64,000 bases of DNA from NCBI RefSeq assembly GCF_013141775.1, contig NZ_WHOB01000069.1:124001-188000 (forward strand). Reading direction: 5' to 3'. The translations under genes and the position numbers were made by a program. The notes below the pieces were generated by a model that was not told the origin of the DNA, ran no database searches, and worked only from the letters and a program-made list of their open reading frames with translations. Source of the stretch: Paenibacillus phytohabitans. GTDB taxonomy: Bacteria > Bacillota > Bacilli > Paenibacillales > Paenibacillaceae. Every line of letters begins with the position of its first letter. Position 1 is the stretch's first letter. Of the stretch, positions 1 through 7,595 are shown one piece after another.

Positions 1-112
1 TGAATCGATGCATCAGCTTGACGGCTATATTCATAGGAATATCTCCCTTCGGTAGTAGAATGAAGTCCAATCGCTCCACAATATGGAATGCTTTGCCGGG
101 CTTCAAGCTCAT
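1..112 (-). CDS. Partial hypothetical protein, N-terminal fragment
   Basis: The minus strand is open from an ATG at 112 to the window edge (37 codons, starting MSLKPGKAFH), so the C-terminus lies outside the window. The residues look like ordinary protein with no low complexity, but I do not recognise the family. An in-frame TTG at 145 is an alternative start, and the best Shine-Dalgarno-like run (GGGAGG, 161-166) lies nearer to it, 15 bases upstream. A 7-bp inverted repeat (CGGGCAA/TTGCCCG, 166-181) sits just upstream and could be an operator. Coding is inferred only from openness and composition. Confidence 0.4.
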   Translation of the reverse strand, partial: MSLKPGKAFHIVERLDFILLPKGDIPMNIAVKLMHRF

Positions 113-201
113 AAACTTCGTATTACTACGTAAAAGCCTGCCCAAAGTTTCTATTTATTTCCTCCCGGGCAAAATTGCCCGAAAGACGCGGTCTTACATA
201 C

Positions 202-246
202 AAAAGCAGCAGTAACCTCCGGTCTACGGGGCTGCTGCTGCTTTTT
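202..246 (+). terminator. Rho-independent terminator hairpin
   Basis: A 10-bp stem (AAAGCAGCAG at 203-212 with CTGCTGCTTT at 235-244) is followed by a short T run. It faces the plus strand but also lies downstream of the minus-strand DUF975 gene, for which the A-rich left side would provide a weaker T tail. No complete plus-strand gene precedes it in the window. Confidence 0.6.
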
Positions 247-297
247 CATAGGGTGCAATCTGTCCTAAATAGTGGTATGCAGATAACAGATAGGTTT

Positions 298-1056
298 CTA
301 GTAAAAGGGGGTCTGTGCTAACCGGAGTTCATGGGCTGTTGTCAAATTATACGAAAGCGCATTGTGGCGCAACTCCAGGTACAGCTCGGCCTTCGTGGCG
401 TTGATATAGGGCTGGACAAATAAGACGCCGATGCCGAGTGCCAGCAGGCCCAGCAGAATCCAGCCAATGAAGCTCAAATCAAGCACAAACATGCTGAATT
501 TATGACCGCGTGTCATTTGCTTGCTTAATTCTACTGCGCGGTTATATCCGATGTGCGGATTGTCCGCAAGGATGTAAGGCACCTGGCTGTACGCATAGGA
601 TTTTACAATTCCAGGAATGATCAGCAGCAGGAACCATAAGAAATTCAAAAAACCTCTCCAGAGCATAGTTAGAACTATAGCCCAATACCGGTCCCTGTTA
701 AATGCATAGCCGACATTGCCCATCCGGACTTCTCCCTCGGCAGATCGTTTGAAGTAACGCAATGAACCAACAGCAAGGGGGGAAGTGATCAGGATGTATA
801 ACGCTATTCCAATTACTGCGAAGATGCCAATTATGAATAATGCGATTGCAAGAAAAGATCCTAACACGCTCCAATCTAATTCCACACCGGAGCTGGAAAT
901 TTTAGAACGTGCCGACGATCCCCAGTTCCGATCAAAGCTTGGAATACCTGAGCCTTCTCCGAGCAAAACCAGCAGTAAACTTACTACAAAAGCCTTCCAA
1001 TACGAGGTGCGGAGGACATTCTTAGCCCTTCCCTTTATTTCTTTACGATCCCACAT
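298..1056 (-). CDS. DUF975 family integral membrane protein
   Basis: A 252-residue protein of unknown role. It begins MWDRKEIKGRAK, the basic amphipathic start typical of DUF975 proteins, followed by several hydrophobic segments: one near residues 18-32, one near 65-95 and others across the C-terminal half. The family motif of the type GIVKSYAYSQVPYIL occurs in mid-protein, and the C-terminal YLELR is also typical. I chose ATG 1056 because AGAGGTTT lies just upstream on the minus strand; the longer open frame to 1188 adds an unlikely extension. It is transcribed away from the gene at 1188, so the 130-bp gap probably holds divergent promoters. Family assignment is by recognition; function is unknown. 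Confidence 0.8.
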   Translation of the reverse strand: MWDRKEIKGRAKNVLRTSYWKAFVVSLLLVLLGEGSGIPSFDRNWGSSARSKISSSGVELDWSVLGSFLAIALFIIGIFAVIGIALYILITSPLAVGSLRYFKRSAEGEVRMGNVGYAFNRDRYWAIVLTMLWRGFLNFLWFLLLIIPGIVKSYAYSQVPYILADNPHIGYNRAVELSKQMTRGHKFSMFVLDLSFIGWILLGLLALGIGVLFVQPYINATKAELYLELRHNALSYNLTTAHELRLAQTPFY

Positions 1057-1187
1057 CAAAAAACCTCTTTCCGTTTGCATTTTGTTCTTCGTCTTACAAT
1101 TGATACCATAGATTATGTCATTAGACAAACAATTAATTACTGTGACTTTTGACTGGAGAGTGAAGATTGCAGAGTGAGGGATGGACA

Positions 1188-1871
1188 ATGGGCTTTAGGG
1201 AAGAACATGAGCATTGGCTGGGCGAACATGTTAAACGAAGAAAGGGAGAACGCCTGGATGCACTAAAACGCGGTCATGGCTATGGTAACCGCTTGTTTAT
1301 CGAAGAGGTATGGTGGCCGCTGGCGGGACATTTTCAGGGACTACACCCGGAATATGAAGTTAAGGATGGGCGTGGCAGATCCTATTTTGTCGATGTACTA
1401 TGGGAGGTCGGAGCCTCGCGTATTGCATTTGAGATTATGGACTTTGGCTCACATGGCACGGACCGGAGCAAATACCGGATGGACCTGAACCGCGGGCTTT
1501 TCCTACAGTCACAGGAATGCATGCTGCTTTTTATATCGCTGGATGAGCTGAAAGAAAATCCGTCTTTCATTCTCTCCGCGCTGCGGAGCATTCTGTATCC
1601 ATATTTGTCGGCAGGAATGTCTGCACATAGAATCGCTGAGAGAACCTATTCTAAAATCGAATGTGATTTGATGCGGTCAGCCATCCGTCACCATCGTGTC
1701 CTTCGCCCGGCAGATGCCGCGAGAGAGCTGGAGCTGCACACGATGACGGTCATAAAATACTGCCGCAAGCTGGTGGATAAAGGAAAATTTCGCCCCGTGG
1801 CAAGAGGAGTATCTCAGCGGGTGATTTATTATGAGTATATGGGTTCGCTCCAAAGTCCAGATTTGGTCTGA
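1188..1871 (+). CDS. Nuclease-fold-like protein with C-terminal winged helix
   Basis: About 227 residues in two parts. The N-terminal 130 residues carry a pattern recalling the PD-(D/E)XK or very-short-patch-repair fold: a conserved-looking YEVKDGRGRSYFVDVLWEVG stretch, then IAFEIMDFG, where D, E and K are spaced like a possible metal site. The C-terminal 70 residues (LRPADAARELELHTMTVIKY) read as a helix-turn-helix followed by a wing. ATG 1188 follows GAGGG by 7 bases; TTG 1167 with GGAG upstream is an alternative. I know similar unnamed proteins from Paenibacillus but no function. A DNA-binding nuclease-derived regulator is inference. Confidence 0.65.
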   Translation: MGFREEHEHWLGEHVKRRKGERLDALKRGHGYGNRLFIEEVWWPLAGHFQGLHPEYEVKDGRGRSYFVDVLWEVGASRIAFEIMDFGSHGTDRSKYRMDLNRGLFLQSQECMLLFISLDELKENPSFILSALRSILYPYLSAGMSAHRIAERTYSKIECDLMRSAIRHHRVLRPADAARELELHTMTVIKYCRKLVDKGKFRPVARGVSQRVIYYEYMGSLQSPDLV

Positions 1872-1942
1872 AGAGTAATATGGCCCACGATACTTATGGT
1901 AAGCCAGACATTTAAAGAGGCTGGACGGTGAATTCGTGTAAT

Positions 1943-2202
1943 TGTATGCGAAAAACCGAATACAATGTGCGGCTAGGAGGGTAAACGGGCCCAATGTATG
2001 CGAAAAACCGAATACAATATGCGGCTACGAGGGCAATTGGGCCATATGTATGCGAAAAACCGAATACAATGTGCAGCTACGAGCGTAAACGGGGCAATTG
2101 TATGCGAAAAACCGAATACAAAGTGTGGCTAGGAGGGTAAACGGGGCAATTGTATTCGAAAAACCGAATACAAAGTACGGCTGCGAAGGTAAATTGCTTC
2201 TC
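1943..2202. repeat. Five-unit, 52-bp tandem array of imperfect palindromes
   Basis: Units start at 1943, 1995, 2047, 2099 and 2151, exactly 52 bp apart. Each begins with TGTATKCG-AAAAAC-CGAATACA, which can form an 8-bp stem; the last copy (TGTATTCG/CGAATACA) is a perfect match, the others have one mismatch. The remaining 30 bp of each unit (GGCTAGGAGGGTAAACGGGG-like) is conserved but drifts. The array fills the gap between two convergent genes, before the terminator at 2222. No reading frame with a ribosome site crosses it. Confidence 0.9.
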
Positions 2203-2221
2203 TAATTGGCTGGAAAGTAAC

Positions 2222-2252
2222 AAGAGCCCGTGCCAGGCAGGCACGGGCTCTT
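2222..2252 (-). terminator. Strong terminator hairpin between convergent genes
   Basis: A 13-bp perfect stem (AAGAGCCCGTGCC / GGCACGGGCTCTT) lies 9 bases past the stop of the sulfurtransferase gene. Read on the minus strand it is followed by a mixed TTG-TTAC-TTT tail, so termination is plausible in both directions. Confidence 0.75.
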
Positions 2253-2260
2253 CATGGTAA

Positions 2261-3217
2261 CTATTCGCCAGTGGCGACAGCGTTCTCTTCGTACGAAATC
2301 CAGTCACTCCAGCTCCCCGCATACAGCCGCACGTTCTTGTACCCGGCCTTCTCCAAGGCCAGCACATTCGGGCAGGCGGTTACGCCGGAGCCGCAATAGA
2401 CGATAATCTCAGCTTCCTTGTCTAATCCGGCAAAATGCGCCGCAAGTTCATCGGCGCTCTTGAAGCTGCCGTCTGCGTTTTGCGTGTCTTTCCAGAAGTA
2501 GTTGACCGCACCGGGGATATGCCCCCCGACCGGGTCCAGGGTCTCATTCCGGCCGTGATAGCGCTCATTGGCCCGGGAATCGATCAGAATAGGGAGAGCC
2601 GAGGGTGAAGCAGTAATGCCAGCAGTATTCCCGGTATCCATACCAGTATCGGCTCCAACTTCAGTATCCACCCCAGCAACGGCGCCAACTTGACTCCCGG
2701 TACCAGCCCTTTCATCAGCCGTCTTCTCCGACACCCGGCGAACCTCCTCAACATCCGCCAGCATATGCGTCTGCGCATTTGCCGTAAAAGTACTCGGCAC
2801 CCGCACCGGCTGATGATCCGTCACCGGGTATTTCCCGGCTTTCCACTGGCTGAAGCCGCCTTCCAGGATGAATACCTGCTCGTGTCCGAGGTAGCGCAGC
2901 AGCCACCACAGCCGGGCAGCGTTCATGCCGCTCTCATCGTCATAGGCAACGATACGGGAATCGTTCCCGATTCCGAGCTTCGTGAGCCGTGCGGCCAGCA
3001 TCTCAGGATCAGGCAGGGGATGACGGCCGCCATGTATGCCTACCGGACTGGACAGATCCAGCTCCAGATCGAGGTAGACAGCGCCTGGAATATGTTCTTG
3101 TTCATAGCTTTCCCGGCCTGCTTCGGGTTTACCCAGGGTGAAGCGGCAGTCGATGATAGCCTGCTCCGGCTCATAGAGCCTAGCCAGCAGCCAGCGTTTG
3201 GTAACAGTAGCGTCCAT
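2261..3217 (-). CDS. Sulfurtransferase with two rhodanese domains
   Basis: About 318 residues, the tandem-rhodanese architecture of thiosulfate or 3-mercaptopyruvate sulfurtransferases. The N-terminal rhodanese domain (HIPGAVYLDLELDLS, GGRHPLPDPE, YDDESGMNAARLWW) lacks the catalytic cysteine, as usual. The C-terminal domain has GGHIPGAVNY and the active loop CGSGVTA near the C-terminus. Start ATG 3217 follows GGATGGG by 5 bases. Odd feature: the linker (roughly residues 165-205) is long and made of G/A/V/T/D repeats, absent from usual family members, so it looks like a recent low-complexity expansion. Whether the donor is thiosulfate or mercaptopyruvate cannot be told from sequence. Confidence 0.9.
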   Translation of the reverse strand: MDATVTKRWLLARLYEPEQAIIDCRFTLGKPEAGRESYEQEHIPGAVYLDLELDLSSPVGIHGGRHPLPDPEMLAARLTKLGIGNDSRIVAYDDESGMNAARLWWLLRYLGHEQVFILEGGFSQWKAGKYPVTDHQPVRVPSTFTANAQTHMLADVEEVRRVSEKTADERAGTGSQVGAVAGVDTEVGADTGMDTGNTAGITASPSALPILIDSRANERYHGRNETLDPVGGHIPGAVNYFWKDTQNADGSFKSADELAAHFAGLDKEAEIIVYCGSGVTACPNVLALEKAGYKNVRLYAGSWSDWISYEENAVATGE

Positions 3218-3299
3218 AAGTATCCCATCCTTTGCATGTTTCATATGAAATACATTATAGCGGAAAAATCACAGCTTGGCAGAATATGCTCCCTAACAG

Positions 3300-3428
3300 T
3301 TAATTCTGTTCTGCGAATTGGACTTCAACAGCTGCAGTTGCGGGAGGCAGATCCCTGCCTTGCTTCCAGATCAGAATCGGATTATTATCCTTGGGGCCAT
3401 AATAGATGGCCTTGATTTGAGCTTTTGT
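3300..3428 (-). pseudogene. Remnant C-terminal reading frame, family unknown
   Basis: A 42-codon open stretch between two stops that reads like true protein (starting TKAQIKAIYYGPKDNN and ending EVQFAEQN). It has no start codon or ribosome site and overlaps, in another frame, the tail of the decayed sigma factor below. It may be the end of a second gene, perhaps one paired with the sigma factor, joined by deletion. I cannot name it. Confidence 0.4.
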
Positions 3429-3682
3429 TCAAGATTAAGGCTGTTTGCCTGCAGCTTTTCTGCGGCTCAGCGGTTTCCGGGCGTTTTTTCTTCTCCATAT
3501 AAGTGAAGTATGTATTTTTAGCGATTTGACAGAGCCAGACACTGATTTTACAATTGCCTTTGAACTGGTTAATATTTTTTACGGCTTTGACAAACGTTTC
3601 TTGCGTAATTTCCTCAGCAATTTGTGTATTCCGGCGTAGATCTGCTCTACCTCGGCTACATGTTCACCATCTTACATAGATA
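3385..3682 (-). pseudogene. Decayed ECF sigma factor gene
   Basis: On the minus strand the frame containing EEITQETFVKAVKNINQFKG followed by SVWLCQIAKNTYFTYMEKKK is unmistakably region 2 of an ECF (SigX/SigW-like) sigma factor. The preceding residues (GEHVAEVEQIYA) are in a different frame and lack the roughly 20 residues that normally separate them, so a deletion with frameshift is present. Region 4, the DNA-binding half, is missing: the frame ends at TAA 3385. No start codon exists for either part. It has no intact start-to-stop reading frame. Its former target genes are unknown; the neighbouring phosphotransferase is a possible former partner only by position. Confidence 0.75.
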
Positions 3683-3744
3683 AGACCCGGCTGCGGAAGA
3701 TTCGTTACATATCAGCACAAAAAATAAGAAAGGGGCACAAGCCT

Positions 3745-4710
3745 ATGAATAACATTGTAAGCCAGGCCTGGCCTGAGTGGAATGGAACGTTAAGGAAGCG
3801 GAGCGGAGGCTGGAATAACACCACCTACTTCGTGGACAAGGACGCCCGCCGCGCTGTACTAAGAATCTATGATACACATCGGGACAGGAATAAAATAGAG
3901 TTCGAGCATGCCGTGCTGCAGAAGCTGGCTATACTGGATTTGCCGTTTAAAACCCCCGTTCCCATTCTTACCTCCACAGGGGAAACGATGGTCCAGCTTG
4001 AAGAGGGGGAAGGAAAGCTCGCTTGCCTGTTCGGCTATATTGATGGTGAATCTCCCGCTGAACAGGATTCCGGCTTCTATGAGTCGTTCGGTGAGGCGGC
4101 CGGGATATTATCTGCTGTGCTCGCTGATGTGAAGCCGGAGAGCCCTCCTGTATACAGGCCCTACTATGAGCTGGGGCGGTCGTACCCGCTGTGCACCCGG
4201 GAAGCGCTCCGCGACCTGTTGTTGAATCCGCCTGAACCCCTCCAGGGTTTGCTGCACGAACTGAAAGTGCTGGTTGAGGCTTATGAAGGTGTGGCAGACT
4301 CACTGGAGCAGCTGGAGGAATTACCCCACCAGCTGGTTCATGGCGATCTTAATGCCTCCAACCTGCTGGTGGATGCGGAGGATGCTGCACAGGTGACGGC
4401 ACTGCTTGATTTTGAGTTCTGCACCTGGGATGTGCGGGCCATGGAGGCTGCGGTCATCTTGTCCGGGATGCTGTGCCACGAAGAGGAAGAGCGGATTATC
4501 CGTGATTTCTGGCGGGGCTTTAGCCGCAAAATCACATTTACCGCAGAAGAATTTGCAGCGATTCCGACGCTGATCCTGCTGCGTAAGGTCGACGTCTTTC
4601 TTCATTTTGTCACCCGTTACTGGAAAGGCATTGATGAAGTGAAGGTGCTGCAGGAGCAGATAGCAGTGCTCGCGGCAGAGGTGATACAGATGTCGGGCGG
4701 GAAGATGTAG
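3745..4710 (+). CDS. Phosphotransferase of the aminoglycoside/homoserine kinase-like fold
   Basis: A 321-residue protein kinase-like fold enzyme. The N-terminus has the nucleotide-binding strand pattern (GGWNNTTYFVD, AVLRIYDTH), the catalytic loop is HGDLNASN (H199, D201, N203 region) and the metal-binding motif is LLDFEFC (D222). ATG 3745 follows AAAGGGG by about 10 bases. The family includes kinases of antibiotics, homoserine, choline and fructosamine; the small-molecule substrate cannot be inferred. The tail helices (RKVDVFLHFVTRYW) match the APH family (pfam01636). It stands alone, ended by the strong terminator at 4790. Confidence 0.8.
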   Translation: MNNIVSQAWPEWNGTLRKRSGGWNNTTYFVDKDARRAVLRIYDTHRDRNKIEFEHAVLQKLAILDLPFKTPVPILTSTGETMVQLEEGEGKLACLFGYIDGESPAEQDSGFYESFGEAAGILSAVLADVKPESPPVYRPYYELGRSYPLCTREALRDLLLNPPEPLQGLLHELKVLVEAYEGVADSLEQLEELPHQLVHGDLNASNLLVDAEDAAQVTALLDFEFCTWDVRAMEAAVILSGMLCHEEEERIIRDFWRGFSRKITFTAEEFAAIPTLILLRKVDVFLHFVTRYWKGIDEVKVLQEQIAVLAAEVIQMSGGKM

Positions 4711-4789
4711 CTGGAAAGATGGCATGTTGTTCTCCTCAGTTCCAGTATTTTCTTCCTTGATTACCCGCTTTGGATTCATTTGAACAACC

Positions 4790-4838
4790 AAATAGGGCAC
4801 ACTCCGGCTGGGTGATACCGGAGTGTGCCCTATTTGTC
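4790..4838. terminator. Bidirectional terminator between convergent genes
   Basis: An 18-bp perfect stem (4790-4807 with 4818-4835), with A and T runs on both sides, serves the phosphotransferase gene on the plus strand and the crystallin-like gene on the minus strand. Confidence 0.9.
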
Positions 4839-4850
4839 TTGCGGATGCTA

Positions 4851-5222
4851 CTAGATCAGCCGGTAACCCGAAGGCAGATTTCCGCTGCTGCGGATGCTGC
4901 GGATTTGTGCCAGGGTCAGCCTTTGGTTAGTTGAGATAATCGACTCTACATCGTTGCCGGAGATAAAGTCATCCAGATCACGGATGCTGTGGTTCCCGCG
5001 AAGCACACGGAAGCTGCCTCTGAACCGGGTTCTGCTGAACAGGACGAGCGTAGCATTGCTGCTGGTGGAGAAGAAACGGAGACTTTCGATTCCGTCCAGA
5101 ATATTGTCTGTATTACGGATACCCAGATTGCCCCGGTAAATTCTGCTTCTTCCCCGGTAGTTTTCTTCGCTGTACACGGTCAGCCGCGGATAAGTCTGTG
5201 AGATATGAACCTCTTTGTCCAT
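4851..5222 (-). CDS. Beta/gamma-crystallin-like protein
   Basis: A 123-residue protein made of two Greek-key-like repeats. The first contains LTVYSEENYRGRSRIYRG then IESLRFF, the second LVLFSRTRFRGSFRVLRG then VESIIS; the aromatic-Y/F-x-G-x pattern and ensuing V/IxSI/L strand are the crystallin signature. No signal peptide is visible. A C-terminal segment of about 25 residues (TLAQIRSIRSSGNLPSGYRLI) recurs in Paenibacillus relatives. ATG 5222 is preceded by GAGGAGG at ideal spacing. Microbial members often bind calcium, but the acidic calcium motif is not obvious here. The role is unknown. Confidence 0.7.
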   Translation of the reverse strand: MDKEVHISQTYPRLTVYSEENYRGRSRIYRGNLGIRNTDNILDGIESLRFFSTSSNATLVLFSRTRFRGSFRVLRGNHSIRDLDDFISGNDVESIISTNQRLTLAQIRSIRSSGNLPSGYRLI

Positions 5223-5375
5223 GCGAACTCCTCCTCGAAGCTGGAATGGCAAATGCAGTACGATACTGTCAGTTGCAATACTATTCTATGATTGCTTTGG
5301 AAGACTGGTATGGTTAAACCCCCCGCATGAATAGCCTGTTTCCGGAGAGGATAAGGAAAAAATTCACAAACGGTC

Positions 5376-5418
5376 TTTACAGATCAAAATGTCTAGTGTA
5401 CTATTTAACTAACACACC
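5376..5418 (+). promoter_or_regulatory. SigA promoter with YtrA-like operator
   Basis: TTTACA (5376-5381), 17-bp spacer, TACTAT (5399-5404). Overlapping the -10 is AGTGTA (5395-5400), then 12 bp, then CACACC (5413-5418), a partial match to the AGTGTA-N-TACACT inverted repeat that I recall for the B. subtilis GntR protein YtrA. The operon below encodes a YtrA-like regulator, so autorepression is a reasonable inference. Confidence 0.5.
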
Positions 5419-5493
5419 AATACAACGTTGGGAATATACAGTTGGAACAAAGCTGGAAACAATAACAATCCCGTACTACATAAGGAGGCTATC

Positions 5494-6465
5494 ATGAATT
5501 CGTCCACTCGTAATCAAGGGCTGTCAGGCCCCATGAAGGAAGAAACCGTATTGGAAATGCAAGGCGTCAGCAAGGTGATAAAAGGGAAGGCGATAGTAGA
5601 TAACCTTAGCTTCGACATCCGCAGAGGGGAGATTATCGGACTGCTGGGTCCGAACGGGGCGGGTAAAACGACCACCATCCGCATGATGACCGGACTTATC
5701 CGAATGAGCAGAGGAGATGTCCTTATTCATGGGCACAGCATACGCAAGGATTTCAAGCGGGCCATCTCGCAGATCGGAGCGATCATCGAGAACCCGGAGT
5801 TTTATCCCCATATGACCGGTTATGACAATCTGAAGCAGTATCTGCGGATGAGTGACGGGGCCGGAGAATCGCGGATTGATGAAGTTGTGGCGCTGGTTGG
5901 ACTGCAGGAAGCGATGGATAAGAAGGTAAAAGCGTATTCGCTGGGTATGCGCCAGCGTCTTGGCATCGCCCAGGCCTTGCTGCATTCGCCCAAGCTGCTC
6001 ATTCTGGATGAACCGACCAACGGGCTGGATCCCGCCGGAATCCGGGAAATGCGCGATTATATGCGCACGATTGCCGAAGTGGAAGGCATTGCAATACTGA
6101 TCTCCAGCCATATGCTGGCCGAGATTGAACAGATCTGCCACCGCGCGGTTGTAATTCAGAACGGGAAGCTTGTAACGGTTACGCAGCTTGCTGAGGCGCC
6201 GGAAGCGCGCAGTGAAGTAGCCCTTACCATCCGGGTGGATAATGCCGGGAACGCGCGTACTGTTGCCGAAGCACTGCAGGGTGTGGAGGTTACCGGGACA
6301 GATGAAGCTCACTCCGAGCTGCATGTAAGCCTGCCCGACGGGAATGTTCCGGAGCTTGTGGCTGCACTCAGTGAAGCCAAGGTTGGGGTATACCGGATTA
6401 CCGAGAATAAACAGAGCCTGGAAGATGATTTCCTGAAATGGACAGGGGGTAACCGCATTGCGTAA
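5494..6465 (+). CDS. ABC transporter ATP-binding protein
   Basis: A 323-residue ATPase of the multidrug/bacitracin-export type (CcmA/BcrA-like). Walker A is GPNGAGKTT, the Q-loop lies at AIIENPEFY, the signature is SLGMRQRLGIAQ (a known variant of LSGGQ) and Walker B is LLILDEPTNGLDPAG. The C-terminal 90 residues form the extra domain common in this group. ATG 5494 follows AAGGAGG. The next gene, a permease, overlaps by 8 bases, so the two should form one exporter. First gene of a five-gene operon with its own GntR regulator. The substrate is unknown. Confidence 0.9.
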   Translation: MNSSTRNQGLSGPMKEETVLEMQGVSKVIKGKAIVDNLSFDIRRGEIIGLLGPNGAGKTTTIRMMTGLIRMSRGDVLIHGHSIRKDFKRAISQIGAIIENPEFYPHMTGYDNLKQYLRMSDGAGESRIDEVVALVGLQEAMDKKVKAYSLGMRQRLGIAQALLHSPKLLILDEPTNGLDPAGIREMRDYMRTIAEVEGIAILISSHMLAEIEQICHRAVVIQNGKLVTVTQLAEAPEARSEVALTIRVDNAGNARTVAEALQGVEVTGTDEAHSELHVSLPDGNVPELVAALSEAKVGVYRITENKQSLEDDFLKWTGGNRIA

Positions 6466-7207
6466 ATTTAATCAGCTCGTACAGAATGAATGGCTCAAAA
6501 TATCGAAGAAACGCAGCTTTACTGTTCCATATGCCCTTCTGGTGCTGATGGTATTTGTGATAGGTTATATTGTGCACACGGTGGCAGGGGCGGATACGTA
6601 TGCCTCCGCGGCGGAATTCACAGCAGACTCACTGCTGCCTACAGGAATCGGCCAGGTGCTGGTGATCCTTGTCATTGTAGGGATAGCGGGGATAGTATCC
6701 AAAGAATACAGCCAGGGGACCATCAAGTTTCTGCTGATCCGGGCCCGCAGCCGGACTGCGATACTGGCCTCTAAATATGTAACCGTACTGCTCTATTCAT
6801 TGAGTATGCTGCTGATTGCGACAATCGCGCTGTTTGTCTCAGGAATGATCTTCTTTGGACTCAGCGGAGGGGATTCAGGACTCAGCGATATCCTTACCTC
6901 ACTGTTGTACTCATCCGTATACTGCATCGTGTATGCCACGATCGGATTTATGCTTGGAATACTGACCCGTTCAACAGGAGTAACGATCGGTGCGACTATC
7001 TTTGCTACTACCATAGATAAAATCATCATCTACCGTGATTTCTATAAATACTTCCTGTTCCCGAACCTCAATCTTGCAGCTTATAAAGATGGCGGTGCGC
7101 CGATGCCGGGAATGACGTTGAACTTCTCCATTGTGCTGCTGTGCATATATATGGCGTTGTTCCTGCTCGCGGGATTTGCGGTCTTCAGACGCAGGGATGT
7201 TGCTTGA
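6458..7207 (+). CDS. ABC-2 type transporter permease
   Basis: A 249-residue membrane protein with about six hydrophobic segments: one near residues 20-40, a pair near 70-90, others near 105-135, 150-180 and a terminal one at 220-243. The cytoplasmic N-terminus (LVQNEWLKISKKRS) and the SKEYSQGTIKFLL motif are characteristic of ABC-2 permeases with an ATPase of the preceding type. It starts with TTG at 6458, overlapping the ATPase stop by 8 bases, with AGGGGGT upstream. Its stop TGA shares a base with the ATG of the following regulator (TGATG), indicating translational coupling. Confidence 0.85.
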   Translation: MRKFNQLVQNEWLKISKKRSFTVPYALLVLMVFVIGYIVHTVAGADTYASAAEFTADSLLPTGIGQVLVILVIVGIAGIVSKEYSQGTIKFLLIRARSRTAILASKYVTVLLYSLSMLLIATIALFVSGMIFFGLSGGDSGLSDILTSLLYSSVYCIVYATIGFMLGILTRSTGVTIGATIFATTIDKIIIYRDFYKYFLFPNLNLAAYKDGGAPMPGMTLNFSIVLLCIYMALFLLAGFAVFRRRDVA

Positions 7208-7581
7208 TGGTTATTGAATTTGATAACAACCAGCCGATTTATCTTCAGATCATGAATTACATCAAAGGGGAGATCATCACAGGCAAGCTGAAGCCCGGTG
7301 ACAAAATCCCCTCAGTACGTGAATTGGCCGCAGAACTGCAGATTAATCCGAATACGGTACAAAGAACCTTTCAGGAACTGGAGCGTGAGACAATCGTGGA
7401 GACCCGCCGCGGCATGGGCAGATATGTTACCGGAAGAGAAGAGACGATTCTGACCATCAAGAAGGAAATGGCACAGGATGTGCTGGACCGTTTTATCCGC
7501 GGCATGCAGGAGCTCGGCTTCCAGGGTGAAGATATTCTGGCGGCAGTAGCGGAGAATATACATCAGCGTGACCAAGAATAG
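7207..7581 (+). CDS. GntR family regulator, YtrA-like
   Basis: A 124-residue protein with an N-terminal winged helix of GntR type (PIYLQIMNYIKGEIITGKLK, then PSVRELAAELQINPNTVQRT as the recognition helix, then YVTG as wing end). A short C-terminal helix pair of 50 residues replaces a ligand domain, which is the YtrA subfamily. Such proteins repress linked ABC transporter operons and respond to cell-envelope stress in B. subtilis. Here it lies between two transporter gene pairs and overlaps the upstream permease by one base. The probable operator is the repeat at 5395-5418. Confidence 0.88.
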   Translation: MVIEFDNNQPIYLQIMNYIKGEIITGKLKPGDKIPSVRELAAELQINPNTVQRTFQELERETIVETRRGMGRYVTGREETILTIKKEMAQDVLDRFIRGMQELGFQGEDILAAVAENIHQRDQE

Positions 7582-7595
7582 GGGGATTACCAAGA

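Noticed and set aside
18..215. Plus-strand 65-residue gene at the window start
   Set aside because: The opposite strand reads more like protein; the frame runs into the terminator hairpin.
1943..2202. CRISPR array
   Set aside because: The 30-bp parts between the palindromes are themselves conserved, so they are not spacers.
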